A stretch of DNA of 64,000 nt from Salegentibacter sp. (GCA_017795085.1 CP051246.1:1862514-1926513); one strand, 5' to 3'. Shown: positions 19,593 through 27,629, numbered from the stretch's first letter. Notes: generated by a model not told the origin, from the sequence alone. Translations and numbers: made by a program.

Positions 19593-20109
19593 TTATCTGA
19601 GTCCGGATTTCATTAATACAATTCCTGTTCTTGGTTTTTAAAGTTCCCAGGGGCATTTTTAATTTTTTTGCACTTTCCCTTTGGGTAAGGCCCTTAAAAA
19701 ATAATAGTTCGATAATTTGCTGGCAAAGCGGACCAAGGATATCAATATATTTTTGCAGGCCAATACTATCGCTTTGTATATGCGAAGTCTTATCAAAAAT
19801 ATTATGAACCTCATCCAAAGAAACCTGCTTATTTTTATTTTTCCTTTCAGCTGAACGTAGCTGATCTATTGCCGTGTTACGTGCAATATTGAGTAACCAT
19901 GTAAAAAATCTTCCTTTTTTAGGATCGTAAGAATTTGACTTGTCCCAAACTTTTATAAACACATCCTGTAACAGTTCCTGAGAAACCACTTCATCCTGAG
20001 TTATACTGAATATAATACCCAACAAGCTATTTCCGTAAAGTTCGTAAATTCGCTGAAAGGCTTTTTCGTCCCCCTCCTTTAAACGGAGGATAAGGAGATC
20101 TGGCTGCAT
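19585..20109 (-). CDS. ECF RNA polymerase sigma factor (SigK-like group)
   Basis: This 174-residue sigma-70 factor would direct transcription of a small stress regulon. Region 2 spans about residues 10-90, with the -10 recognition helix around GRFFTWLLNIARNTAIDQLR. Region 4 spans about 115-172, with the HTH QRESAKKLKMPLGTLKTKNR. The length is normal for an ECF factor. It pairs with the overlapping RskA-like anti-sigma gene and lies 106 bp downstream of two ferritin-like genes on the same strand, so those genes are candidate targets. That last point is inference from position. Confidence 0.92.
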   Translation of the reverse strand: MQPDLLILRLKEGDEKAFQRIYELYGNSLLGIIFSITQDEVVSQELLQDVFIKVWDKSNSYDPKKGRFFTWLLNIARNTAIDQLRSAERKNKNKQVSLDEVHNIFDKTSHIQSDSIGLQKYIDILGPLCQQIIELLFFKGLTQRESAKKLKMPLGTLKTKNRNCINEIRTQING

Positions 20110-20215
20110 AGTTTTTTTGATTATGTGATAAATTTAATTAAAATAGGCTAGCATTAAGAAAAACCGCCAAAAAATTAATTCTGACGATTTTTCCACTAAC
20201 CAACCAAATATAATA

Positions 20216-21058
20216 TTACGAGACGATAAATAAAGAAGCAATAGCTGTAGCCGTCTCCCCATCCATAGGTTCATCGTACGCCTGAGATACGGCTTCTGCA
20301 CTAAATGATGTTGCATCTTCAAGATTCACACCCCCCTGGGTTAGGTTTTCTTCCCCATCATACACCCCTTGAGCAACTTCAGGCATTCCAGGGCCTCTTT
20401 GGTTTAAGGTAATCCAACCCAAAGCATGTTGGTCGGTATTAGCATTAAGCACATCGGCCCGTAATCTTCTTATTTCAGCAGCGTGCCGGGCTTCAACCGA
20501 ATGAATTTGAAGTGCCGGGGTTAGAAATGGCGTTCCCATCAAATTACCGGCCTGGCCTTTATAAGCCCTTACCCCCGTATCCTCAAAAGCTTGCGCAAGT
20601 GCCAAAAGCTGTGCGTACGCCACTTCTTGTCCGGTTCCGTTTTCATTAAAAGGATCAAAATTTCCACCGGCAGTGAAATCAAATTCCGGAGAATCAATCG
20701 CATCATCGCCTAAACCCTCAATAAGGAAATCTACGTGGGCAGACTCGTGTTTTGATATTTGTGCGTACACGGCTTCCGCACGGGAACTTCCCATTAGTAC
20801 TCCGGAGTCAAGTGCTTTGAGGTAAAATTCAGCTTCCAGGTATTCTAAAGTCAGTGCCAGTTGCAAAGCGTTTACGGCTGCGTTACCATCCTGTACAAAG
20901 GCGGCTTTTGCTTTTGTACTTGCCAATCCAAATGGAATAGCAGCTACTGCAGCCTTTTTTCCGAGGTTACCAAAAGTTGAAAATACTTCCCTTCTTGAAG
21001 AAGTTTTTTTCAATAAATTATCGGTTGTAAATTCTTCTATAAAATGTAAAAGGTTCAT
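20216..21058 (-). CDS. Ferritin-like domain protein, Tat-exported
   Basis: This 280-residue protein has an all-helical ferritin-like fold of the dessication-associated type. The N-terminus has a Tat-like motif (SRREVF near residue 22) followed by a hydrophobic stretch AAVAAIPFGLASTKAKA, so it is probably periplasmic. The core shows diiron-type residues in LALTLEYLEAEFYLKAL (about residues 65-80), KHESAHVDFL and HSVEARHAAEIRRLR. It starts 11 bp after a second ferritin-like gene, suggesting co-transcription. Which metal or substrate it handles cannot be read here. Confidence 0.87.
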   Translation of the reverse strand: MNLLHFIEEFTTDNLLKKTSSRREVFSTFGNLGKKAAVAAIPFGLASTKAKAAFVQDGNAAVNALQLALTLEYLEAEFYLKALDSGVLMGSSRAEAVYAQISKHESAHVDFLIEGLGDDAIDSPEFDFTAGGNFDPFNENGTGQEVAYAQLLALAQAFEDTGVRAYKGQAGNLMGTPFLTPALQIHSVEARHAAEIRRLRADVLNANTDQHALGWITLNQRGPGMPEVAQGVYDGEENLTQGGVNLEDATSFSAEAVSQAYDEPMDGETATAIASLFIVS

Positions 21059-21069
21059 AATATCAGGTT

Positions 21070-21819
21070 TTAAGAGGTTGGTAATTGATTTGCTGTAAAT
21101 TCGGTTTTGATAAATCCGGTATCTCCTACTGCAGCAAGAATATCTGAAGGCGCCATGGCCAGGTCAAGACCATTCCCATCAATCAAATCATCGCCGGCAA
21201 ATGAGGTAAGTTCCTCATCAAATATGGAACGAATAGCCGAAGCATGCCTTGCTTCCACTGAAACGATTTTTCCGGCAATTACAAGATAATCGGGGGTTTC
21301 TATAAGCTGTCCGGCACCATTATATGCAGCTACGCCCGTATCTTCCAACAACTTTGCTGTTTGTAATACCGAAGCGCGACTGGTAAAATCTACTGAAGAA
21401 AAATCAAACTCTAAATCGGGAAGCACCTGCGAGCTATCACCATTTACTGCACCGGTAATGGCTGCTTTGAAAAATTCTCGGTGAATGATTTCATGATTGT
21501 AAAGGTCTTCCAAAATAAGTTTTTCTTCGGCCCCGGCATTCATCCAATAGCTACCATCCATCACGTGTTGATAAAAAGCAGCTTCCAATTGTTCCAACGC
21601 ATAGGCATAATTAAGGACTCCTAAATCTCCGGCACCTAAATCAAACACTTCTTCTTGCGGGGGACGGCGCATCTCGTCATCTTCACTACAAGAAAGTATT
21701 AAACTTGTTCCCACAACAGCAAGGCCTCCAATTTTTAGAAAATTACGCCTTGAGTTTAAGGGTTGCTTTTTCATTGATTTTTGTGATGGCTCTTCTATCA
21801 CATTTTGTTCTCGTTTCAT
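21070..21819 (-). CDS. Ferritin-like domain lipoprotein, Tat-exported
   Basis: This 249-residue protein is homologous to its downstream neighbour. The N-terminus has the twin-arginine motif RRNFLKIGG at about residues 24-32, then a lipobox-like LILSCSEDDE, so it is predicted to be a Tat-exported lipoprotein. The acidic residues after the cysteine match the Bacteroidota surface lipoprotein export pattern. Helices with NYAYALEQLEAAFYQHVM, YNHEIIHREFFKAAI and VSVEARHASAIRSIF hold likely metal-binding Glu and His residues. It is the first gene of the likely ferritin-like/ECF/anti-sigma cluster. The substrate is unknown. Confidence 0.87.
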   Translation of the reverse strand: MKREQNVIEEPSQKSMKKQPLNSRRNFLKIGGLAVVGTSLILSCSEDDEMRRPPQEEVFDLGAGDLGVLNYAYALEQLEAAFYQHVMDGSYWMNAGAEEKLILEDLYNHEIIHREFFKAAITGAVNGDSSQVLPDLEFDFSSVDFTSRASVLQTAKLLEDTGVAAYNGAGQLIETPDYLVIAGKIVSVEARHASAIRSIFDEELTSFAGDDLIDGNGLDLAMAPSDILAAVGDTGFIKTEFTANQLPTS

Positions 21820-22127
21820 AATTTTAAGATTTAATTGGTTTACTATGTATACGAGAGAAAAGCAGCAGCGGTTTTTATTATTTCGTTAATCTAATGTTAA
21901 TATTTTAACCGTCTTAATAGCAAAACAAGAATATCTATATAAAAAATAACTACAGTAAAGCGTATTAAATCTCAACGCAAAACTGTTGCCATACAGACGA
22001 ATCCAGAGAGAAAAGCTTCGGTATTTTTATAAAAATTATGTTGCTAAGTCTTATTCTATACCTTTTAGAAGTGAAAGGATATATTAAATTCAAATCGCAA
22101 TGTGCGAATATTTAAAAAAATATTATA
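21820..22127. other. Gene-free stretch before the micro-peptide cluster
   Basis: About 310 bp of AT-rich sequence lie between the divergent ferritin-like operon and the micro-peptide cluster. No convincing reading frame is seen. It should contain the ferritin-like operon promoter, but I could not find a clean TAnnTTTG element for it. Confidence 0.5.
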
Positions 22128-22135
22128 TATATTTG
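22128..22135 (+). promoter_or_regulatory. Candidate -7 element for micro-peptide cluster
   Basis: TATATTTG matches the Bacteroidota -7 consensus TAnnTTTG. A transcript starting about 7 bp downstream would begin almost exactly at the first conserved leader (22148). No clear TTG was found at the -33 position. Copies 2 and 3 lack a comparable element, which fits one shared transcript. Confidence 0.5.
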
Positions 22136-22200
22136 GTTTCGTCTTACGGGGGAATCTGAAAACCCATAAGAGAGTAGGAACAACCAAATATATTTTTATT

Positions 22201-22302
22201 ATGATTGCTTTAGACCTAATTGAATTATTGAACACAGTAACTGTTACTCTTGCTAGTGTCCTAGGAAGTTTAGACCTGGGAGGTTTATTGGGTGGACTTT
22301 AA
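22201..22302 (+). CDS. Micro-peptide 1 (33 residues), Leu/Gly-rich
   Basis: The gene encodes a 33-residue anionic hydrophobic peptide that starts MIALDLIELLNTVTVTL and ends LGGLLGGL. It has no basic residues, cysteines or signal peptide. The ATG is chosen because it sits at the same distance from the conserved leader as in the other copies. A longer in-frame extension upstream is not conserved, since copy 2 has a TAG in its leader. Compared with copy 2, 12 codons differ synonymously and only two change the residue (A3Y, S19T), which is strong evidence for translation. Function is unknown; a membrane-active, toxin-like or signalling peptide is possible. Confidence 0.75.
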   Translation: MIALDLIELLNTVTVTLASVLGSLDLGGLLGGL

Positions 22303-22440
22303 AAACCCTTACCCCAACGGGGTAATTAAAAGCAGAAATATTTATCCGGTGAAACGAATTTTTATTTCTTCTTAAAAGTAAATATGGGGGAATCTGAAAA
22401 CCCAAAATAGAGTAGGAACAACCAAATATATACTTTTATT

Positions 22441-22542
22441 ATGATCTATTTAGATTTAATTGAATTACTGAACACAGTAACTGTTACTCTTGCTACTGTA
22501 TTAGGAAGTTTAGATTTAGGAGGTTTATTAGGCGGGTTGTAA
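22441..22542 (+). CDS. Micro-peptide 2 (33 residues), paralogue of micro-peptide 1
   Basis: This 33-residue peptide starts MIYLDLIELLNTVTVTL and ends LGGLLGGL, differing from copy 1 at two positions only. An in-frame TAG at 22408-22410 in the leader prevents a longer product, which fixes the ATG. It begins 138 bp after copy 1 ends. A CCC/GGG hairpin follows the stop (about 22548-22563), similar to the ACCCC/GGGGT hairpin after copy 1 (22310-22323). These may be processing or attenuation sites between cistrons. Function is unknown. Confidence 0.75.
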   Translation: MIYLDLIELLNTVTVTLATVLGSLDLGGLLGGL

Positions 22543-22674
22543 AATCCCCATCCCTCAAGGGGGACAATCAGGAAAACCTTTCCTGTCACAAACCTTTAGT
22601 ATTTATTTAAAAATCCATGGGGAAATCTGAAAACCCAAAAACAGAGTAGGAATTAACCTATAAATTTCATAATT

Positions 22675-22749
22675 ATGGAACTTTTAGACCTAATCCTTGG
22701 ATTATTAGATAGCCTTCTTGGCGGTCTTCTTGGTGGTATCCTGGGATAG
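22675..22749 (+). CDS. Micro-peptide 3 (24 residues), Leu/Gly-rich
   Basis: This 24-residue peptide starts MELLDLILGLLDSLLGG and ends LLGGILG. It keeps the acidic N-terminus and the LLGG-type C-terminus of copies 1 and 2 but lacks the central TVTVT segment. It follows a recognisable though diverged leader 55 nt upstream. E2, D5 and D12 could lie on one side of a helix, giving an amphipathic peptide. It is the last of the three before a clear terminator. The call rests on the shared leader and composition; function is unknown. Confidence 0.65.
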   Translation: MELLDLILGLLDSLLGGLLGGILG

Positions 22750-22775
22750 TCACCAACCCAATCCAAAAGACACAA

Positions 22776-22815
22776 ATCGCTTAAAATTAAATTTTAAGCG
22801 ATTTTTTGATTTTTT
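22776..22815 (+). terminator. Terminator after micro-peptide cluster
   Basis: AATCGCTTAAAAT and its complement ATTTTAAGCGATT form a perfect stem with a very small loop, followed by TTTTGATTTTTT. It lies about 27 bp after the third micro-gene and closes the putative three-gene transcript. Confidence 0.85.
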
Positions 22816-22871
22816 AACTTAGCCTTTTATGAATATTTATAGTAATTGATATACCTATCCTTAGTTTCTAA

Positions 22872-22950
22872 ACTAGAAAAAACCTCCTACCTCCCAAAGG
22901 GAGAAAATATCACAAGGCATTTAGCCTGCGAATTTTCAAGTTTTTTCTCC
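22872..22950. repeat. Dispersed repeat (CTCCCAAAGGGAG module), copy 1
   Basis: ACCTCCTACCTCCCAAAGGG, then a GGCATTTAGCC hairpin, GCGAATTTT and TTTTTTCTCC parallel the element at 58978-59075 in the same order. It is intergenic and contains no reading frame. Elements built around CCCCAAAGGGG-type palindromes are frequent in Flavobacteriia genomes. Confidence 0.6.
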
Positions 22951-23023
22951 CACATTTATAGCTAAATATTAATTTCAAATAATAGATATTCGCTTAGATG
23001 CACTGATATTAAATTAGTTTACC

Positions 23024-23031
23024 TAACTTTG
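23024..23031 (+). promoter_or_regulatory. Candidate -7 element upstream of metE riboswitch
   Basis: TAACTTTG matches TAnnTTTG and lies about 35-40 bp before the start of the cobalamin riboswitch, a suitable place for the metE leader promoter. No strong -33 TTG was identified. Confidence 0.5.
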
Positions 23032-23065
23032 TTTTTAATAAGTTCTTACTACTATTTCTTTATCA

Positions 23066-23231
23066 ACCAGAAAGGGTTTTACTTAGTTGTAAATTAATAG
23101 GGAATCGTGTGAAAATCACGAACTGTCGCGCAACTGTGAGTAACATTTAAGGTTTTATCAATAAATATCCACTGTTCCTGTAATCGGGATGGGAAGGAGG
23201 ATAAAACTGTTACAAGTCAGGAGACCTGCCT
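23066..23231 (+). promoter_or_regulatory. Cobalamin (B12) riboswitch controlling metE
   Basis: The leader holds the conserved cobalamin aptamer blocks in order: the GTGAAAATCACGAACTGTCG region, CGCGCAACTGTGAG (B12-box-like core), and the 3' signature AAGTCAGGAGACCTGCC followed by a T-rich run. It ends about 170 bp before metE. Riboswitches of this class usually turn off B12-independent methionine synthase when adenosyl- or other cobalamins are plentiful. The boundaries are approximate. Confidence 0.95.
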
Positions 23232-23398
23232 TTTTTGTTTTGACAATGCTTTCGCGATTTGAAGCTTTGGTCAGGGTTGTTTTTTTACCTCTACAGGCAA
23301 AATACGTCTTGTTTCAACCCTTTTCTATCTTCTTAACACATAAAGCATTGTGAGATTGTACAAGAGCTTTTAACCCATTATTAATTTAAAGTTAAAAG

Positions 23399-25723
23399 AT
23401 GATGCAAACGCACAATCTGGGCTATCCGCGAATTGGTAGCAAGCGTGAACTCAAAAAAGCCTGCGAGCAATATTGGTCAGGCAAAATTTCAGAAGAAGGC
23501 CTGCGTGAAGTTGGCCGAGAACTACGACTTAAAAACTGGCAGGTTCAAAAAGAAGCGGGAATTGATTTAATTCCTTCAAATGATTTTTCTTATTACGATC
23601 AGGTTTTAGATATGATTTTTAACCTGGGGGCTATCCCCAGGCGTTACAGTCCGGTAGTTCAGCAAAAATCAAATTCTGAACTGGATTTATATTTTGCCAT
23701 GGCCAGAGGATATCAAAAAAACGGCTTAGATATTACCGCCATGGAAATGACCAAATGGTTTGACACCAATTATCATTATATTGTCCCTGAATTTTTTAAA
23801 GATCAGGAATTCAGCTATTTTTCTTCCAAAATAGTCAACAATTTTATCGAGGCAAAACATCAGGGTTTTCATACTAAGCCCGTAATTTTGGGACCGATTT
23901 CTTTCTTGCTTTTAGGTAAGGAAAAAGAACCCGGTTTTCACCGGCTCGATTTAATTAAAAAACTATTGCCGGTCTATATAAAAATTTTAAAAGAATTAAA
24001 AGCCCATAATGCCACCTGGGTACAAATAGACGAGCCTTTCCTGGCTATGGATCTCGATGAAAAAGCCAGGGAAACATATCAGGATGTGTATAAGACTATT
24101 CAACAGGAAATTCCCGGCCTAAAAACCATGCTCACCACTTATTTTGAAGGCCTTCAGGACAATTTATCGCTAGCCACCAAATTATCCGTAAATGCACTGC
24201 ATATTGATTTGGTTAGAAGTCCGCAGCAATTAGAAGAAGTTTTATCTCATTTACCTGAAAATATGCAGCTATCGCTGGGAGTGGTAGACGGAAGGAATAT
24301 TTGGAAAAACGATTTTAAGCAATCACTTGACTATATCCATAAAAGTATTGAGAAACTGGGAAGGGACCGAATATTTATCGCCCCCTCTTGTTCCCTACTC
24401 CATTGCCCTTATGATTTAGATTTGGAGAAAAATGAGAAAAGCCTTCCGGCGGAAATAAAGCAATGGATGGCTTTTGCAAAACAAAAATTAACAGAAATAG
24501 TTAAGCTGAAAGAATTAAGTGGAGAACAAATTAATTTAGATACTTCAAGCCTATTTAAAGAAAACCAAGATGCTATAACAGCTAAAAATACAGCCGGAAT
24601 TATTCATCGTGCACAGGTGAAAAAAGAAGTATCCGAAATTTCCGAAGAAGATTTTAATCGCCAAAGCGCTTATGCCACCAGAAAAGCAAAACAACAGGAA
24701 CACCTGGGCTTACCCGGCTTTCCTACTACCAGCATAGGTTCTTTTCCACAAACCAAAGAAGTAAGGCAATGGCGTGCCAAATACAAAAAAGGAGTTTTGT
24801 CTGAAAATGATTATATCGCTTTACTTAAAAAAGAAACCGAGAAAACTATCAAAATACAGGAAGAAATAGGCCTTGATGTTTTGGTACACGGTGAAGCCGA
24901 ACGTAACGATATGGTTGAATATTTTGGAGAACGTTTGGCCGGGGTGGCATTTACCCAAAATGCCTGGGTACAGAGTTATGGAAGCAGGTGTGTAAAACCT
25001 CCCATAATCTATGGCGATGTGGAACGTCCGGAAGCCATGACCGTCTTCTGGACCGTTTATGCGCAAAGTTTAACCTCAAAACTTTTAAAAGGCATGTTAA
25101 CCGGGCCGGTAACCATCCTGCAATGGTCTTTTGTAAGAAACGACCAGCCCCGGGAGGAAACCTGTACCCAAATTGCCCTGGCTATCCGCAAGGAAGTACA
25201 AGATTTGGAAAAAGCAGGAATAAAAATCATCCAAATTGATGAGCCTGCCCTTCGGGAAGGGCTTCCACTTCGAAAAAAAGAGCAAACAAAATATTTGGAA
25301 TGGGCTGTAAACGCTTTTAAGCTCTCGGCAAATGGAGTAAAAGATCAAACACAAATACATACCCATATGTGCTATTCTGAATTTAATGATATCATTGCTC
25401 ATATTGCTCAAATGGATGCTGATGTAATTACCATTGAATGTTCCCGTTCGCAAATGGAATTATTAGATGCCTTTGTAGACTTTAATTACCCAAACGCGAT
25501 TGGGCCGGGAGTTTATGATATCCATTCCCCGCGAATTCCTTCTAAAGAGGAAATCACCCAACTTTTGGAAAAAGCAAAAGCGGTAATTCCAAAAGATCAA
25601 CTTTGGGTAAATCCAGATTGTGGTTTAAAGACCAGGAAATGGGAAGAAGTTAAAGATGCTTTATCTGTAATGGTTGAAGCTGCAAAAGAAGTTAGGGAAA
25701 AAGAAACTAGCCCTGCTTTATAA
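23399..25723 (+). CDS. metE: Cobalamin-independent methionine synthase
   Basis: MetE transfers a methyl group from 5-methyltetrahydropteroyltri-glutamate to homocysteine, the last step of methionine synthesis, without B12. The 774-residue length fits the family. The N-terminal barrel begins with LGYPRIGSKRELKKA and the C-terminal barrel with GFPTTSIGSFPQT. Predicted zinc ligands are visible in HTHMCYSEFNDI (His and Cys), ITIECSRS (Glu) and NPDCGLKTRKW (Cys). A cobalamin riboswitch lies upstream, so expression should fall when B12 is available. A hairpin terminator follows directly. Two adjacent ATG codons could each start translation. Confidence 0.98.
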   Translation: MMQTHNLGYPRIGSKRELKKACEQYWSGKISEEGLREVGRELRLKNWQVQKEAGIDLIPSNDFSYYDQVLDMIFNLGAIPRRYSPVVQQKSNSELDLYFAMARGYQKNGLDITAMEMTKWFDTNYHYIVPEFFKDQEFSYFSSKIVNNFIEAKHQGFHTKPVILGPISFLLLGKEKEPGFHRLDLIKKLLPVYIKILKELKAHNATWVQIDEPFLAMDLDEKARETYQDVYKTIQQEIPGLKTMLTTYFEGLQDNLSLATKLSVNALHIDLVRSPQQLEEVLSHLPENMQLSLGVVDGRNIWKNDFKQSLDYIHKSIEKLGRDRIFIAPSCSLLHCPYDLDLEKNEKSLPAEIKQWMAFAKQKLTEIVKLKELSGEQINLDTSSLFKENQDAITAKNTAGIIHRAQVKKEVSEISEEDFNRQSAYATRKAKQQEHLGLPGFPTTSIGSFPQTKEVRQWRAKYKKGVLSENDYIALLKKETEKTIKIQEEIGLDVLVHGEAERNDMVEYFGERLAGVAFTQNAWVQSYGSRCVKPPIIYGDVERPEAMTVFWTVYAQSLTSKLLKGMLTGPVTILQWSFVRNDQPREETCTQIALAIRKEVQDLEKAGIKIIQIDEPALREGLPLRKKEQTKYLEWAVNAFKLSANGVKDQTQIHTHMCYSEFNDIIAHIAQMDADVITIECSRSQMELLDAFVDFNYPNAIGPGVYDIHSPRIPSKEEITQLLEKAKAVIPKDQLWVNPDCGLKTRKWEEVKDALSVMVEAAKEVREKETSPAL

Positions 25724-25730
25724 ATATATT

Positions 25731-25764
25731 GTGTCGGAAATGCTTATGTTTCCGGCACTTTTTC
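25731..25764 (+). terminator. Terminator after metE
   Basis: GTGTCGGAAA and TTTCCGGCAC form a 10-bp stem (one G-U pair) around an 8-nt loop, followed by TTTTTCTTTT. Confidence 0.85.
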
Positions 25765-25787
25765 TTTTCTAAAAATCACACGCCATT

Positions 25788-26015
25788 ATGCCTAAACACG
25801 AAGCTAAAATTTGTGGTCGTTGCCAAACCGAATTTGAATGTAAAGTCGGTTCTATAGATTTATGCCAGTGTACTGCCATCCAATTAAGTGTTGAAGAGAA
25901 TGACTACATTAAAACAAAATATGGCGATTGTCTTTGTATAAGCTGCTTGCACTTCTTACAAGCAGAATATCACAATACAAAAATCAAAAGACAGATAAAA
26001 AAACTGCTACGATAA
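25788..26015 (+). CDS. Cysteine-rich CWC family protein
   Basis: This 75-residue protein has paired cysteines in ICGRCQTEFECKVGS, LCQCTAIQL and CLCISCLHFL, the pattern of the cysteine-rich CWC family, probably a small zinc-binding domain. It has no signal peptide, so it is cytoplasmic. It lies just after the metE terminator and before a Crp/Fnr regulator, and is probably an independent gene. The family's biochemical role is not known to me. Confidence 0.8.
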   Translation: MPKHEAKICGRCQTEFECKVGSIDLCQCTAIQLSVEENDYIKTKYGDCLCISCLHFLQAEYHNTKIKRQIKKLLR

Positions 26016-26078
26016 GTAGAAACAGATAGCTTTTTCCTGTAAAAAGTTTATTTTTATGAGCCTTATTAAACGCTCAAC

Positions 26079-26675
26079 ATGGAAAAAATAAGTTTTGCCA
26101 CTTATCTTCAGGAAAAGATTGATCTTGATGAAAAAACTATTAAGAAACTCTACCAAAAACTTACTTCGGAAAAGCATTTAAAAAATGAAGTGCTCCTAAA
26201 ACCCGGTGAAGTTTGCAGCCATGCTTTTTTTGTAGAAAAAGGTTTGCTTAGATTATTTTCCATAGACGAAAAAGGGAAAGAGCATATTCTCCAGTTTGCA
26301 CCAGAAGGCTGGTTTATTGTAGATCGTAGTAGTATGTATTTTAAGGAAACATCACAGTATTACATCGATGCAATTGAAGATACTTCAATGGTCTATATCA
26401 ATGACCAATTTCTTGATTTTGCGGGACAGAAAAGCCCTGAATTCAGAAAATACAACGAGCGTTTACTTCACAATCATATCAGGCATTTACAAAATAGGAT
26501 AAATAGCCTTATTGCAGCTTCAGCAAGAGAAAAATATCAAGATTTTATTGCACTTTATCCCGATTTGACCTTACGGGTTCCCCAATGGATGATAGCTTCT
26601 TTTCTGGGAATCACCCCCGAGAGTTTAAGCAGGGTTAGACGAAATTTAGCCAAAGAAAATTTTAGACCCCGTTAA
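26079..26675 (+). CDS. Crp/Fnr-family transcriptional regulator
   Basis: This 198-residue protein has a cyclic-nucleotide-binding-like beta-roll (about residues 30-125) with VLLKPGEVCSHAFFVEKGLLRLF. A C-terminal winged-helix follows, with RVPQWMIASFLGITPESLSRVRR. No Fnr-type iron-sulfur cysteine set is seen, and the arginine/glutamate signature of true cAMP binding is not obvious. The ligand is therefore unclear. It is 75 bp upstream of a pirin gene on the same strand. In Bacteroidota, such regulators often sit beside the genes they control, so pirin and the following genes are possible targets. Confidence 0.9.
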   Translation: MEKISFATYLQEKIDLDEKTIKKLYQKLTSEKHLKNEVLLKPGEVCSHAFFVEKGLLRLFSIDEKGKEHILQFAPEGWFIVDRSSMYFKETSQYYIDAIEDTSMVYINDQFLDFAGQKSPEFRKYNERLLHNHIRHLQNRINSLIAASAREKYQDFIALYPDLTLRVPQWMIASFLGITPESLSRVRRNLAKENFRPR

Positions 26676-26749
26676 TTCATTTCTTAACATACATCAATGC
26701 AACACAGCAGAAAGGCTCTTAACTTTACACTGATTAAAAAATTAAAGTT

Positions 26750-27622
26750 ATGGCAACAAAAAAGATTGAAATTGTAGTACCCCCAAGACCTGCACATTTT
26801 GTGGGTGACGGGTTTAGGGTTCATAATTTTATTTCCAGCAGCTATCGTCTGGATATGGAACGTATGGATCCTTTTATTTTAATGGATTATAATTCTAAAT
26901 TTTATTTTCCGCCCTCAGAAACTCCAAAAGGGGTTGGTGTACATCCGCATCGTGGATTTGAAACCGTGACCATTGCCTATCAAGGCAAAGTGGCCCATCA
27001 CGACAGCAGCGGTGGAGGTGGTATAATTGGCGAGGGTGATGTGCAGTGGATGACTGCGGCTTCCGGCGTACTACACAAAGAATATCACGAAGAGAACTTC
27101 AGCAAAAAAGGAGGAGACTTTCAAATGGTTCAACTATGGGTAAACCTGCCGGCAAAAGATAAAATGTCTAAACCAAAATATCAGGGCATTAAAAACCAGG
27201 ATATCAATAAGTATCAATTAGCTGAAAATTCCGGGGAAATTGAAGTGATTGCCGGAGAATATAAAGGTATTAAAGGTTCAGCCAGTACATTTACACCTTT
27301 ACACCTACAGAATGCCTTACTAAAAGAGGGAGGAAGCGCTGATTTTTCTTTTCCTGAAAGTTATAATACTGCGCTCTTGGTTCTAGAAGGTAATGTAAGT
27401 GTAAATGGAGAACCAGTCTCAACAGATCATTTCGTTTTATTTGAAAACCAGGGTACCGAATTCAACATACAAACCGAAAAAGGGGCTAAGGTATTAATCC
27501 TGAGCGGAGAACCTATCGGAGAATCCATTGCAGCCCAGGGGCCGTTTGTAATGAATACCCGAGAGGAAATAAAACAGGCCATTAATGATTTTAATCAGGG
27601 TAAATTTGGTTATTTAGAATAA
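26750..27622 (+). CDS. Pirin family protein
   Basis: This 290-residue bicupin is about the usual family length. The N-terminal cupin carries the metal-binding signature GVHPHRGFETVTIAYQGKVAHHDS, in parts GVHPHRGFETVTIAY and KVAHHDS, plus SGVLHKEYHE. The C-terminal cupin (about 175-285) includes FENQGTEFNIQTEKGAKVLIL. Pirins bind iron and some act as quercetin dioxygenases or redox-linked regulators; which applies is unknown. It follows the Crp/Fnr regulator and ends at a strong terminator. A TAACTTTA element about 30 bp upstream may be its -7 box. Confidence 0.95.
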   Translation: MATKKIEIVVPPRPAHFVGDGFRVHNFISSSYRLDMERMDPFILMDYNSKFYFPPSETPKGVGVHPHRGFETVTIAYQGKVAHHDSSGGGGIIGEGDVQWMTAASGVLHKEYHEENFSKKGGDFQMVQLWVNLPAKDKMSKPKYQGIKNQDINKYQLAENSGEIEVIAGEYKGIKGSASTFTPLHLQNALLKEGGSADFSFPESYNTALLVLEGNVSVNGEPVSTDHFVLFENQGTEFNIQTEKGAKVLILSGEPIGESIAAQGPFVMNTREEIKQAINDFNQGKFGYLE

Positions 27623-27629
27623 ATGAAAG

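Larger units (their letters stand above)
22148..22674 (+). repeat. Three conserved leaders preceding the micro-ORFs
   Basis: A leader of about 53-56 nt stands directly before each of three tiny reading frames, at 22148-22200, 22386-22440 and 22619-22674. The conserved core is GGGGAATCTGAAAACCCA, then A-rich sequence, then AGAGTAGGAA. The first two continue CAACCAAATATAT; the third is AATTAACC. A weak GGG/CCC hairpin is possible in the core. Leaders and reading frames are duplicated as units of about 240 bp. I recognise no known riboswitch or RNA family. Confidence 0.85.

Noticed and set aside
20134..20322. A 62-codon minus-strand frame between the sigma and ferritin-like genes
   Set aside because: It mostly overlaps the end of the ferritin-like gene in another frame and has no recognisable features.
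22102..22200. A longer frame extending micro-peptide 1 upstream to 22102
   Set aside because: The extension runs through the conserved leader, and copy 2 has an in-frame TAG there, so the extra residues are not conserved. The ATG at 22201 is shared in position by the copies.
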